DNA of 6,149 bases, from assembly GCA_004525155.1 (NCBI GenBank), contig SPDA01000131.1, positions 1 through 6,149 on the forward strand. The letters run 5' to 3'. Below the pieces are notes generated by a model. It was not told the DNA's origin. It was given only the letters and a program-made list of their open reading frames with translations, and ran no database searches. Position numbers and translations under genes: made by a program. How positions within the stretch are numbered: position 1 is the first letter of the stretch; every line of letters starts with the position of its first letter. This document shows positions 1 through 6,030 of the stretch, one piece after another. The DNA is from Spirochaetales bacterium. Its GTDB lineage: Bacteria; Spirochaetota; Spirochaetia; SPDA01.

Positions 1-24
1 AGCTGGGTACTTGTTAAAAATAAA

Positions 25-735
25 CTACAGGCTGCACTCAGTGTACAGATCTTTTTCAAGCCTGAGTATTTCGTCACTCTCAAGAGATCTTTCACTGCGG
101 GGTACGCCGTTACTGAAATGCCGCCTGATTGACGCGGGCCTGTCCGACAACACAATGATAACATCGCCCAGCAGGATGGCTTCGTGAATGTCGTGGGTAA
201 CGAAGACCGCGGTGCGGGGCTCCTCCACCCACAGGCGGTTGAAGGTTTTTACGAGCCCGAGTTTGAGACGCAGGTCCAGGGCCTGGAAGGGTTCGTCCAT
301 GAGGATGAGGTCACCCGGAAAAGCATAGGCGCGGGCAAGGGCTGCGCGCTGTCTCATGCCGCCGGAGAGCTGGTCCGGATAGTAATTGCTGAAACCCGAA
401 AGACCCACTAATTCCAGCATATGTTCAATGACCTGAGCGCACCGGGCCTCGGAAAATTTATGCCGCAGAACAAATTCCAGGTTCCCGCGCACCGTTTTCC
501 AGGGCAGAAGCCTTGGTTCCTGGAACAGATAGCTCATCGTATGATCTTCCGCACCAGCCAGCCGGCCTTCGAACAGCCTGTCGGCGCCGGAAATGATGTT
601 GAGCAGGGTCGTTTTTCCGCACCCGGAAGGGCCCAGGAGCACGGTAACCTTGTTTTCCGGAAGGCTGAAGGACAGGTCCCTGAACACCACAAGATCACCG
701 AAAGTTTTTGTTAGGTGCTTTGCCTCAACCGGCAT
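25..735 (-). CDS. ABC transporter ATP-binding protein, nitrate/sulfonate/taurine (SsuB/TauB) type
   Basis: Cytoplasmic ATPase subunit that would power the permease encoded just upstream. With the 236-aa product numbered from ATG 735, it shows an aromatic A-loop residue F12, Walker A GPSGCGKT (35-42), Q-loop FQEPRLLPW (71-79), signature LSGGMRQR (123-130), Walker B LILMDEP (143-149, catalytic E148), D-loop ALD (152-154) and switch H181 in VTHD. The Q-loop FQEPRLLPW and the compact single-domain length are typical of the NitT/SsuB/TauB family. I chose ATG 735 over the in-frame ATG at 768 because GGAGGG sits 6 nt upstream of it and the product then begins directly at the ABC fold. The longer form would overlap the permease by 44 nt; the chosen one overlaps by 11 nt, implying translational coupling. 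The substrate cannot be read from this subunit: sulfonate, taurine, nitrate or a pyrimidine precursor are all possible. No substrate-binding protein gene lies inside the window; it may lie beyond position 1. Confidence 0.95.
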   Translation of the reverse strand: MPVEAKHLTKTFGDLVVFRDLSFSLPENKVTVLLGPSGCGKTTLLNIISGADRLFEGRLAGAEDHTMSYLFQEPRLLPWKTVRGNLEFVLRHKFSEARCAQVIEHMLELVGLSGFSNYYPDQLSGGMRQRAALARAYAFPGDLILMDEPFQALDLRLKLGLVKTFNRLWVEEPRTAVFVTHDIHEAILLGDVIIVLSDRPASIRRHFSNGVPRSERSLESDEILRLEKDLYTECSL

Positions 736-1495
736 TCGGGTCCCTCCGCTTCCAGGGTATCCTGTCAAGAAGAAAATTGAACAGCCCCTCGGTACCGGCG
801 CTCAAGATTATGGCACAGACGGTCCAGGCAAAAACTTCGGCTGTTTCCAGATACTGCTTGGCCTGAATAAGGCCCGTACCCAGGCCCCGGAGGGGCTGTG
901 CGAGCACCTCGCCGGCGATGATGACTTTCCAGGTAAGTCCCAACGATGTGGAAGCGCCGGCAGCGAAATACGGAAGAGTCGATGGAAGATACAGCTGGCT
1001 TAAAACCCTTTTTCGCGGCACCCGGAAAACCTCCGCCATTTTTATAAGGTTTTTATCGACATTCCGTATTCCTTCCATCACGTTTCCCGCAATGACGGGA
1101 TACGCGACAAGAAAGGCAGTGAAAACAGGTACGCTGCCTGCCGTAAACCAGATGAGGGCGATTATGACGATGGACATGACAGGCGTGGTCTTGATGACGG
1201 AAAGCAGGGGCTTGAGAAGGAGGTAGAGGGGCCTGCTCATGCCCGCGGCGACCCCTGTTAAAAGTCCTGCAGCTGCAGACAGGAAAAAGCCGAAAAGGCC
1301 CCGGAAAAGCGTTGCACCCACAGACTGCCAGAAACTGTACGTCCCAAACAGCCTTATCATCTGCAGCAGCACCGTTTCCGGCGGAGGCAGAATTATCTCC
1401 GCCTTAAGGATAAGGGCAAAAACCTTCCAGATGCACAGGAGAACAGCGGTAGAGAGAATAGTAAGGATGTAACCGGGAAGTTTCTTTTTAACCAT
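725..1495 (-). CDS. ABC transporter permease, SsuC/TauC type
   Basis: Inner-membrane permease subunit of an importer, 256 aa. Hydrophobic segments lie near residues 9-29, 67-86, 105-140 (probably two passes), 176-195 and 218-240, matching the six-helix pattern of the family. The cytoplasmic coupling loop (EAA-type) is around 153-175, with MAEVFRVPRKR followed by LYLPSTLPYF, and would dock on the ATPase. The early LPPPETV (36-42) and the late WKVIIAGEVL...GLGTGL (189-209) are typical of SsuC/TauC/NitT permeases. Its 3' end overlaps the ATPase start by 11 nt. No Shine-Dalgarno is visible before ATG 1495: the 5 nt upstream are followed at once by a perfect 13-bp inverted repeat, and no better in-frame start was found. 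It lies 60 nt downstream of the carboxyltransferase gene on the same strand, so it could be read through from that operon or from its own promoter. Family assignment is secure; substrate is unknown. Confidence 0.92.
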   Translation of the reverse strand: MVKKKLPGYILTILSTAVLLCIWKVFALILKAEIILPPPETVLLQMIRLFGTYSFWQSVGATLFRGLFGFFLSAAAGLLTGVAAGMSRPLYLLLKPLLSVIKTTPVMSIVIIALIWFTAGSVPVFTAFLVAYPVIAGNVMEGIRNVDKNLIKMAEVFRVPRKRVLSQLYLPSTLPYFAAGASTSLGLTWKVIIAGEVLAQPLRGLGTGLIQAKQYLETAEVFAWTVCAIILSAGTEGLFNFLLDRIPWKRRDPNAG

Positions 1496-1499
1496 ATAA

Positions 1500-1533
1500 T
1501 AACAGCATACTCAGTCCGGGGAGTATGCTGTTA
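1500..1533. repeat. Perfect 13-bp inverted repeat in front of the permease start codon
   Basis: AACAGCATACTC (1501-1512) and GAGTATGCTGTT (1521-1532) are exact inverse complements separated by 8 nt, and T1500 pairs with A1533 to make 13 bp. On the minus strand the element ends 4 nt before the permease ATG and begins 22 nt after the carboxyltransferase stop. No U-run follows on the minus strand, only ATTATATG, so it is a poor intrinsic terminator. It could be an RNA hairpin that attenuates or gates permease translation, a 3'-end stabilising hairpin for the upstream mRNA, or a DNA operator. The symmetry is certain; the function is not. Confidence 0.75.
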
Positions 1534-1561
1534 ATCATATCAGATATACGGTTTTTTACAA
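1534..1561 (-). promoter_or_regulatory. Candidate promoter for the transporter genes
   Basis: Reading the minus strand, TTGTAA (1561-1556, overlapping the carboxyltransferase stop) is separated by 16 nt from TATGAT (1539-1534), a 4/6 and a 5/6 match to the sigma-70 hexamers. A start about 7 nt further on would fall inside the inverted repeat at 1500-1533, the usual place for a repressor operator. In an AT-rich gap such matches arise by chance, so this is only a candidate. Confidence 0.3.
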
Positions 1562-3106
1562 CGGGATATTGCCGTGTTTTTTAAAAGGCCGGTCTTCCTT
1601 TTTCCTCAGAACCATTTCGAGACTCCGGATAAGTTCCTTCCGCGCGTCTTTCATCTCAATCACGTCGTCCACGTAACCGAGGGCCGCCGCCGTGTAGGGT
1701 GTCATGACGTTTTCCTTGTAAAGGTCGATCTTTTCCTGCCGTGCTTCCTCCGGGTTGGCTGCAGCCTGAATTTCCCTTCGAAAAATGATGTTTGCGGCGC
1801 CTTCCGCGCCCATGACCGCGATTTCCGCCGTCGGCATCGCCAGCACCCTGTCATATCCGAGGGATTTTGAAGACATGGCGATAAACGCGCCGCCGTAAGC
1901 CTTGCGTATGATCAGCGACAGTTTCGGAACCGTGGCTTCGGCTATGGCGTAGAGAATTTTCGCGCCGTGCCGTATTATGCCGCCGTGCTCCTGCGCCACC
2001 CCCGGAAGGAAACCTGGAACGTCCGCCAGGGAAACTATGGGCACGTTGAAACAGTCGCAAAACCGGATAAAACGCGCGGCCTTGTCCGAGGAGTTGATGT
2101 CCAGGGAGGCGGCGTAGTACCTCGGCTGGTTGGCAAAGATGCCCACCGTATGACCTTTTAGCCTGGCGAAACCGACCACCACGTTGGGGGCATAATCCGC
2201 GTGTACCTCCAGAAACGAATCCCTGTCGAAAATGGAAGCGATGAAATCCTTTATATCGTAGGGCCGTTTCTGATTTTCCGGCAGCAGTTCCGCGAGTTCC
2301 GGCGTTTCCCGGTCCCCAGGGTCGCCGTTATAGCTGTAGGGCGGTTTTTCCATATTGTTGGAAGGCAGGTACGAGAGCAGCCGCTTAAGGAATTCGATAC
2401 ACTCCTCTTCGGTGGAAAATCTGAAATGCACGTTGCCGCTCTTCATGCAGTGCGTTCCTGCACCGCCCAGGCCGTCCTGGTCTATATCCTCGCCGGTAAC
2501 CGCCTTTATGACTTCCGGGCCGGTTATGTACATGCTGCTAACGGAATCCACCATGAAGATGAAATCCGTAATAGCCGGAGAATAGGCGGCCCCTCCGGCG
2601 CAGGGACCCAGAATCAGGGAGAATTGAGGGATGACGCCGGAAGCAAGGGTGTTGCCCCGGAAGATCTTGGCGTAGCCGTTTAAGGAGACCACGCCTTCCT
2701 GGATTCTTGCTCCGCCGGAATCATTAATCTGGATGAAGGGAGTACCATTTTTAAGGGACAGCATCTGGACCTCGGCAATGCGTTCCGCGTGCATTTCCCC
2801 CAGGGAACCGCCTAATACGGTAAAGTCCTGGGCGAACATGTAGATCTGTCTGCCGTCGATTTTCCCGTAACCGCTTATTACTCCGTCCCCGGGATAACGG
2901 TTTTTATCCATCCCCAGTTCCGTTGTGCGGCCTGTTATATAGGGCTGATGTTCCACAAAGCTGCCCTCATCGAGCAGCAGGGCGATGCGTTCCCGCGCCG
3001 TCAGTTTGCCCTTCCTGTGCTGCCCCTCGATTTTATCGGCGCCGCCGCCTTCCAGCATCTGCGAGCGCCTCTTGAGTACTCTTTCTTCAGCTTCCTGATT
3101 GGTCAT
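1556..3106 (-). CDS. Acyl-CoA carboxyltransferase subunit (methylmalonyl-CoA decarboxylase alpha / propionyl-CoA carboxylase beta family)
   Basis: Cytoplasmic carboxyltransferase that moves CO2 between carboxybiotin and an acyl-CoA, 516 aa, the normal family length. Two crotonase-like halves are present. The N-half has QHRKGKLTARERI (29-41), SGGARIQEG (130-138) and GPCAGGAAYSPA (167-178), supplying one oxyanion hole. The C-half has ADVPGFLPG (361-369), AYGGAF (403-408), then AEIAVMGAEGA, and ends in the family hallmark KHGNIPL. MYITGPEVIKAVTGE near 190-205 resembles decarboxylase/carboxylase subunits of anaerobes. The residue after GGAF is I409, where actinobacterial propionyl-CoA carboxylases have Asp, so propionyl-CoA specificity should not be assumed. 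The start is supported by GAGGG 5 nt upstream. It follows the aldehyde dehydrogenase by 26 nt in the same operon. No biotin carrier, biotin carboxylase or membrane decarboxylase subunit lies in the window, so its partners must be elsewhere. Family is near certain; the exact reaction (carboxylase, decarboxylase or transcarboxylase) is open. Confidence 0.95.
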   Translation of the reverse strand: MTNQEAEERVLKRRSQMLEGGGADKIEGQHRKGKLTARERIALLLDEGSFVEHQPYITGRTTELGMDKNRYPGDGVISGYGKIDGRQIYMFAQDFTVLGGSLGEMHAERIAEVQMLSLKNGTPFIQINDSGGARIQEGVVSLNGYAKIFRGNTLASGVIPQFSLILGPCAGGAAYSPAITDFIFMVDSVSSMYITGPEVIKAVTGEDIDQDGLGGAGTHCMKSGNVHFRFSTEEECIEFLKRLLSYLPSNNMEKPPYSYNGDPGDRETPELAELLPENQKRPYDIKDFIASIFDRDSFLEVHADYAPNVVVGFARLKGHTVGIFANQPRYYAASLDINSSDKAARFIRFCDCFNVPIVSLADVPGFLPGVAQEHGGIIRHGAKILYAIAEATVPKLSLIIRKAYGGAFIAMSSKSLGYDRVLAMPTAEIAVMGAEGAANIIFRREIQAAANPEEARQEKIDLYKENVMTPYTAAALGYVDDVIEMKDARKELIRSLEMVLRKKEDRPFKKHGNIPL

Positions 3107-3132
3107 GGTTTCCCTCGTGTCTTGTAGGTACT

Positions 3133-4518
3133 CTATTTGCCGAATTTATTCCAGTAGGCGCCGAAGATCTTCTGCTCGTCGGGGAGTACGGGAGTAATCG
3201 GTTTGGCCACCCAGGTGACATTCATCATGTGCTTGTAGCTGATGTTTTCGGACACGATATTGCCGCCCCAGGTCCCGCAGCCCAGGGTAAGCGTAAAAGG
3301 CATGCCGTTATTGTAGTCGCCGCTGTTTCCGTAACTCTGGGACTGACGGACCATTATCCGGCTGACTCGTACCTTTGTGGCGAGTTCCGCAATCCTTTCG
3401 TCTTTGGTGGTATGGATGCCGCAGGAATGGCCGTAGCCGCTGAAAGCGGTAAGTCTGGTCACATAATCGATGGCATCCTCAAAGGCCTTGTATTTCCACA
3501 GGGTGAGCACAGGCGACAGTTTTTCCGCCGAGAACATGTCCTCCCTGCCGATTTTCTCGCCTATCACCATGAGCATGGTGGTGTTTTCCGGTATCGCAAT
3601 GCCCGCCATGCCGGCAATTTTTTTTGCCGACTGCGCAACGATGTCCTTGTTGAGGTGGATGCCGTCGGGCCACATGGTTGCCTTCAGTTTTGTCTTTTCT
3701 TCCGCGGAGCAGAGATAGCCGCCGTGGGATTTGAGCCCTTCCACAACCTTGTCGTACACGCTTTCCTGGATTACGCAGGAGTTTTCCGAGGAACAGGAGG
3801 TGGCGTTATCGAAGGTCTTGCCCTTGAAAATTTTTTCCGCCGCGTCCTTCAGGTCCGCCGTTTCGTCCACGATCATGATGGCGTTGCCGGCGCCGACGCC
3901 GTAGGCCGGGGTACCGCTGGAATAGGCAACCTTGACCAGGGGGCCGCCGCCCGTGGCGATAACGAGATCCACCACTTTCATGAGTTCCTGGCTCAGTTCC
4001 ACGCTCGGTTCCTTGATGCACTGCACCAGGTCTTCCGGAGCGCCAACCTTCTTAAGTCCCGCGCGCATGAAATCACAGGTCAGATTGGCGCAGCCCTTTG
4101 CCCTGGGATGCGGTGCGAAAATAATCGCGTTCCTGCACTTGAGGGCCGGAAGACCGTTGCCAGGCAGGGTGGAGGTGGGATTGGTAACAGGCGTAAGAGC
4201 GCCGATAACGCCAACCGGCTTCGCGAATTTCATGATACCGGTTTTTGGATTGTCTTCGATTAAGCCGACAGTTTTCAAACCTTCCAGGTCCCTCAAGGTA
4301 CCGAGAGATTTCTTTTTATGTTTCAGGAGCTTGTTTTCGTAAATTCCCATGCCCGTTTCTTCGGCGGCGAGTTTCGCGCAGGCAACGGCGTTTTCTTCCT
4401 TTATCACTTCCCACCCCGCGGCGGCAACCATCATGTCCACCTGCTCCTGGCTCCAGAATTCGATCTGCGCCTGGGCTTTTCTCGCCCTTTCCACCATTTC
4501 TTTCAAATTATCAGCCAT
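3133..4518 (-). CDS. sauS: CoA-acylating aldehyde dehydrogenase, sulfoacetaldehyde dehydrogenase (SauS)-like
   Basis: NAD(P)-dependent enzyme that interconverts an aldehyde plus CoA with the acyl-CoA; in SauS/SqwD relatives the pair is sulfoacetaldehyde and sulfoacetyl-CoA. The 461-aa product has the acylating-ALDH layout: PVGVIGALTPVTNPTST (101-117), KCRNAIIFAPHPRAK (127-141), nucleotide-site ATGGG (188-192), AYGVGAGN (205-212), catalytic C242 in FDNATSCSSENS (236-247), and LTLGCGTWGGN (410-420). The FDNATSCSSENS context and the C-terminal IFGAYWNKFGK resemble SauS more than AdhE or PduP/EutE as I remember them. There is no N- or C-terminal extension of the kind that targets enzymes to microcompartments. 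ATG 4518 has GGAGG 4 nt upstream. It is the first gene of the leftward operon, behind a near-consensus promoter and divergent from a DeoR-type regulator. The downstream SsuBC-type transporter is compatible with a sulfonate role. Acylating ALDH is secure; the sulfoacetaldehyde substrate and the symbol are inference, with acetaldehyde, malonate semialdehyde or another short aldehyde as alternatives. Confidence 0.9.
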   Translation of the reverse strand: MADNLKEMVERARKAQAQIEFWSQEQVDMMVAAAGWEVIKEENAVACAKLAAEETGMGIYENKLLKHKKKSLGTLRDLEGLKTVGLIEDNPKTGIMKFAKPVGVIGALTPVTNPTSTLPGNGLPALKCRNAIIFAPHPRAKGCANLTCDFMRAGLKKVGAPEDLVQCIKEPSVELSQELMKVVDLVIATGGGPLVKVAYSSGTPAYGVGAGNAIMIVDETADLKDAAEKIFKGKTFDNATSCSSENSCVIQESVYDKVVEGLKSHGGYLCSAEEKTKLKATMWPDGIHLNKDIVAQSAKKIAGMAGIAIPENTTMLMVIGEKIGREDMFSAEKLSPVLTLWKYKAFEDAIDYVTRLTAFSGYGHSCGIHTTKDERIAELATKVRVSRIMVRQSQSYGNSGDYNNGMPFTLTLGCGTWGGNIVSENISYKHMMNVTWVAKPITPVLPDEQKIFGAYWNKFGK

Positions 4519-4550
4519 ATTTCCTCCAGAAAAACTATAGTATTCGAGAA

Positions 4551-4570
4551 AATGTTACATTTATAACATT
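4551..4570. promoter_or_regulatory. Putative operator dyad downstream of the leftward promoter
   Basis: AATGTTA (4551-4557) and TAACATT (4564-4570) are perfect inverse complements with a 6-nt spacer. With the promoter at 4581-4609, transcription should start near 4574, so the dyad covers about +4 to +24, where a bound repressor would block initiation. The core TGTTA-N6-TAACA shares the spacing and inner arms of the Rex box (TTGTTAA-N4-TTAACAA) but not its flanking bases. The divergent DeoR-family protein is the other obvious ligand. A related TTACATT motif occurs inverted at 4632-4643. Confidence 0.5.
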
Positions 4571-4580
4571 ATTTTGGCCA

Positions 4581-4609
4581 ACTATACCCCGGATACGGGT
4601 TAATGTCAA
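4581..4609 (-). promoter_or_regulatory. Strong sigma-70-type promoter of the aldehyde dehydrogenase operon
   Basis: On the minus strand TTGACA (4609-4604, perfect -35) is followed after 17 nt by TATAGT (4586-4581, 5/6 to TATAAT). Expected start is near 4574, giving a leader of about 55 nt before ATG 4518 that contains the dyad at 4551-4570 and a GGAGG ribosome site. The spacer includes a small CCCG-TATC-CGGG dyad that could also bind a regulator. Being this close to consensus, it would be strong unless repressed. Confidence 0.75.
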
Positions 4610-4645
4610 GTTTTTTAAGTATATTTCGCTATTAACAATGTAATG

Positions 4646-4655
4646 TTTTTTTTTT
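4646..4655. repeat. T10 homopolymer tract in the divergent intergenic region
   Basis: Ten consecutive T on the plus strand (A10 on the minus strand) lie between the two divergent promoters, just upstream of the candidate regulator promoter, roughly -45 to -55 from its likely start. It may be a bent or UP-like element. Length variation could change promoter spacing or strength. Confidence 0.5.
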
Positions 4656-4666
4656 ACCATTTTCTG

Positions 4667-4693
4667 TTGCAATTTTACCAATTATAGTATAAA
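4667..4693 (+). promoter_or_regulatory. Candidate promoter of the DeoR-family gene
   Basis: TTGCAA (4667-4672) and TATAAA (4688-4693) could be -35 and -10 hexamers, with a short 15-nt spacer. Transcription would start near 4700, only about 8 nt before ATG 4708, so the mRNA would be nearly leaderless. This agrees with the absence of any Shine-Dalgarno there. An overlapping TATAGT (4683-4688) is an alternative -10. Confidence 0.4.
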
Positions 4694-4707
4694 ATGTCCC
4701 TATCGAT

Positions 4708-5508
4708 ATGGCCGTAACAAAGCAGAACAAACGGGTCAACAGCCTGCTTCATCTTCTCAAACAGAATAATGCTTCCTCCATAAAGGAGCTGGCGGACGCC
4801 CTTAAGGTTTCCGAAATGACAGTCCGCAGAGACGTGCAGATTCTGGCGGAGAGCGGCCTGGTGCGGATCATCCATGGAGGCGTCATTTACAATCCGGGCA
4901 AATTAAACCCCGAAGTCTTTAACGAGAAATCCGCGCCGCTTTATCATCTGTTGCAGGAGGAAACCAAAAGGGTGGATGAAAAACGCCTGATTGGGGAAAA
5001 GGCCGCTCAATTGATAAAACCGAACGACATAATCATAATTGACAGCGGGTCCACGACCGATTATCTGGTCAAAAACATCCCGCCGGACATGCCCCTGACT
5101 GTTATCTGCTGGGCCACGAACATCCTGGCGGAGGCGCAGAAAAAACAGAACTGGAGGATAATCTTTGCCGGCGGGTATTACCACGAAAACACCATGATGT
5201 GCGAGTCCGAGGAAGGGGTTGAACTGATCAAGAAAAACCGCGCCAACAAGGCCTTTTTCGCAGCAGGCGGCGTGCACCCCAGGCTCGGCGTGACCAACAC
5301 AAACCAGTATGCGGTCAGCATGAAGCGGGCCTCCATAACCGCATCCCTGGAACGGATTCTGCTCGTGGATTCCTCGAAGTTCGGGGACATCCGGCCGGCC
5401 TATTACGCGGAACTCGAAGACTTTCACGCCATAATAACCGACAGGGGCATTACGGAGGATTACAGGAAGGTCATTACCAGTCTCGGCATCGAACTTATCG
5501 TTGTCTAG
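4708..5508 (+). CDS. DeoR-family transcriptional regulator
   Basis: Cytoplasmic DNA-binding regulator of 266 aa, the usual DeoR length. An N-terminal winged helix-turn-helix spans about residues 8-59, with SIKELADALKVSEMTVRRD (24-42) as the HTH and GLVRIIHGG (50-58) as the wing. The C-terminal DeoRC sensor domain (about 88-260) shows DSGSTT (111-116), the effector-binding signature of this fold, then FAAGGVHPRLGVTN (183-196), KRASI (205-209) and ILLVDSSKFG (216-225). Members of this family usually bind phosphorylated sugars or related metabolites and repress neighbouring catabolic genes. The ligand here is unknown. The gene is divergent from the dehydrogenase-carboxyltransferase-transporter block, so local control of that block is the natural inference. 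An in-frame stop at 4690-4692 rules out a longer N-terminus, so ATG 4708 stands despite lacking a ribosome-binding site. The last 14 bp overlap the end of the opposing methyltransferase remnant. Confidence 0.93.
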   Translation: MAVTKQNKRVNSLLHLLKQNNASSIKELADALKVSEMTVRRDVQILAESGLVRIIHGGVIYNPGKLNPEVFNEKSAPLYHLLQEETKRVDEKRLIGEKAAQLIKPNDIIIIDSGSTTDYLVKNIPPDMPLTVICWATNILAEAQKKQNWRIIFAGGYYHENTMMCESEEGVELIKKNRANKAFFAAGGVHPRLGVTNTNQYAVSMKRASITASLERILLVDSSKFGDIRPAYYAELEDFHAIITDRGITEDYRKVITSLGIELIVV

Positions 5509-5925
5509 CGTGGAGGCCGGCGTATACCGCGAAGTTCGCTTTTTTCCAAAGGACATCGGCCAGGCCGAATCCGGCCTTTCTGAGAAGATCCATGTGACCG
5601 TAAACTGAAAGCGGGGAATCTTCCCGGTGATAGTTTGAAAGTATCCTGTCCGCTTCCGCCGGTTCGAATCCCTGCCCTGCCAGGAACGAACGCCACTCCG
5701 CCTCGTTCATTTCCGACAGCAGGTCGGTGCCTCCGGCAACGACATCGCAGCAGACAAAGGCGCCGCCTGGTTTGAGGCAGGCTGTTATTTTTTTGTACAG
5801 GGCGAGGTACTCCGCTTCGCCCCTGCAGTGATGAACGGCGAAACTGGAAATGACCGCGTCATATTCCCGGGGTCGCCGGATATGTCGGGTCCGATATAAC
5901 GGGGAAAAACCCGGTCGTCATTCAT
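5495..5925 (-). pseudogene. Truncated, frameshifted class I SAM-dependent methyltransferase
   Basis: The minus strand encodes the C-terminal part of a Rossmann-fold methyltransferase in two frames. Frame A begins at ATG 5925 (AGAAGG 9 nt upstream) and reads to RYIGPDISGDPG, then derails and stops after 46 codons. Frame B, open from a stop at 5918-5920 down to the stop at 5495-5497, continues with EYDAVISSFAVHH, KKITACLKPGGAFVCCD, and the C-terminal GHMDLLRKAGF...WKKANFAVYAG typical of this family. Adding one base to the CCCCGGG run near 5864-5871 joins the frames seamlessly (...GDPG then EYDAV...), giving about 143 aa. Even repaired, the SAM-binding motif I (D/E-x-G-x-G) and first strands are missing: upstream is an AT-rich gap with stops. 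So two lesions exist, a lost 5' part and a frameshift; the latter might be a sequencing error. Without repair only a 71-aa fragment from ATG 5710 could be made. Substrate is unknown. Confidence 0.7.
5529..5545 (+). terminator. Weak candidate terminator after the DeoR-family gene
   Basis: GCGA-AGT-TCGC (5529-5539) is followed directly by six T (5540-5545), 20 nt after the regulator stop codon. The stem has only 4 bp, so it is weak. It also lies inside the opposing methyltransferase remnant. Confidence 0.25.
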
Positions 5926-6030
5926 TAAATATACCTTCTTTCTCTTTTATTTATTCTTATAATCCCGTATTATTCGAAAGGTATACTATCACAGAAAAGA
6001 CGGATTCTTCCATCGACGAAGAGGCAAAAG

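Noticed and set aside
736..768. ATG 768 as the start of the ATPase
   Set aside because: It would add 11 residues unlike the family N-terminus and a 44-nt overlap, whereas ATG 735 has GGAGGG at ideal spacing.
3229..4263. A 344-codon open frame on the plus strand
   Set aside because: It lies wholly antisense to the aldehyde dehydrogenase, whose catalytic and CoA/NAD motifs are all intact. Its translation is rich in His, Gly, Ala and Phe and shows no recognisable domain, as expected for a shadow frame in codon-biased DNA.
3133..4518. Microcompartment (Pdu/Eut-like) aldehyde dehydrogenase
   Set aside because: No shell-protein gene is present and the protein has no terminal encapsulation extension. 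The catalytic context FDNATSCSSENS is closer to SauS.
4903..5556. A 217-codon minus-strand open frame opposite the DeoR-family gene
   Set aside because: It mirrors the intact regulator and has no family motif, so it is a shadow frame.
5562..5577. AGGCCG-AATC-CGGCCT hairpin followed by TTC as a terminator
   Set aside because: Only a short T stretch follows, and the bases encode the conserved KAGFGLA segment of the methyltransferase remnant, which explains the symmetry well enough.
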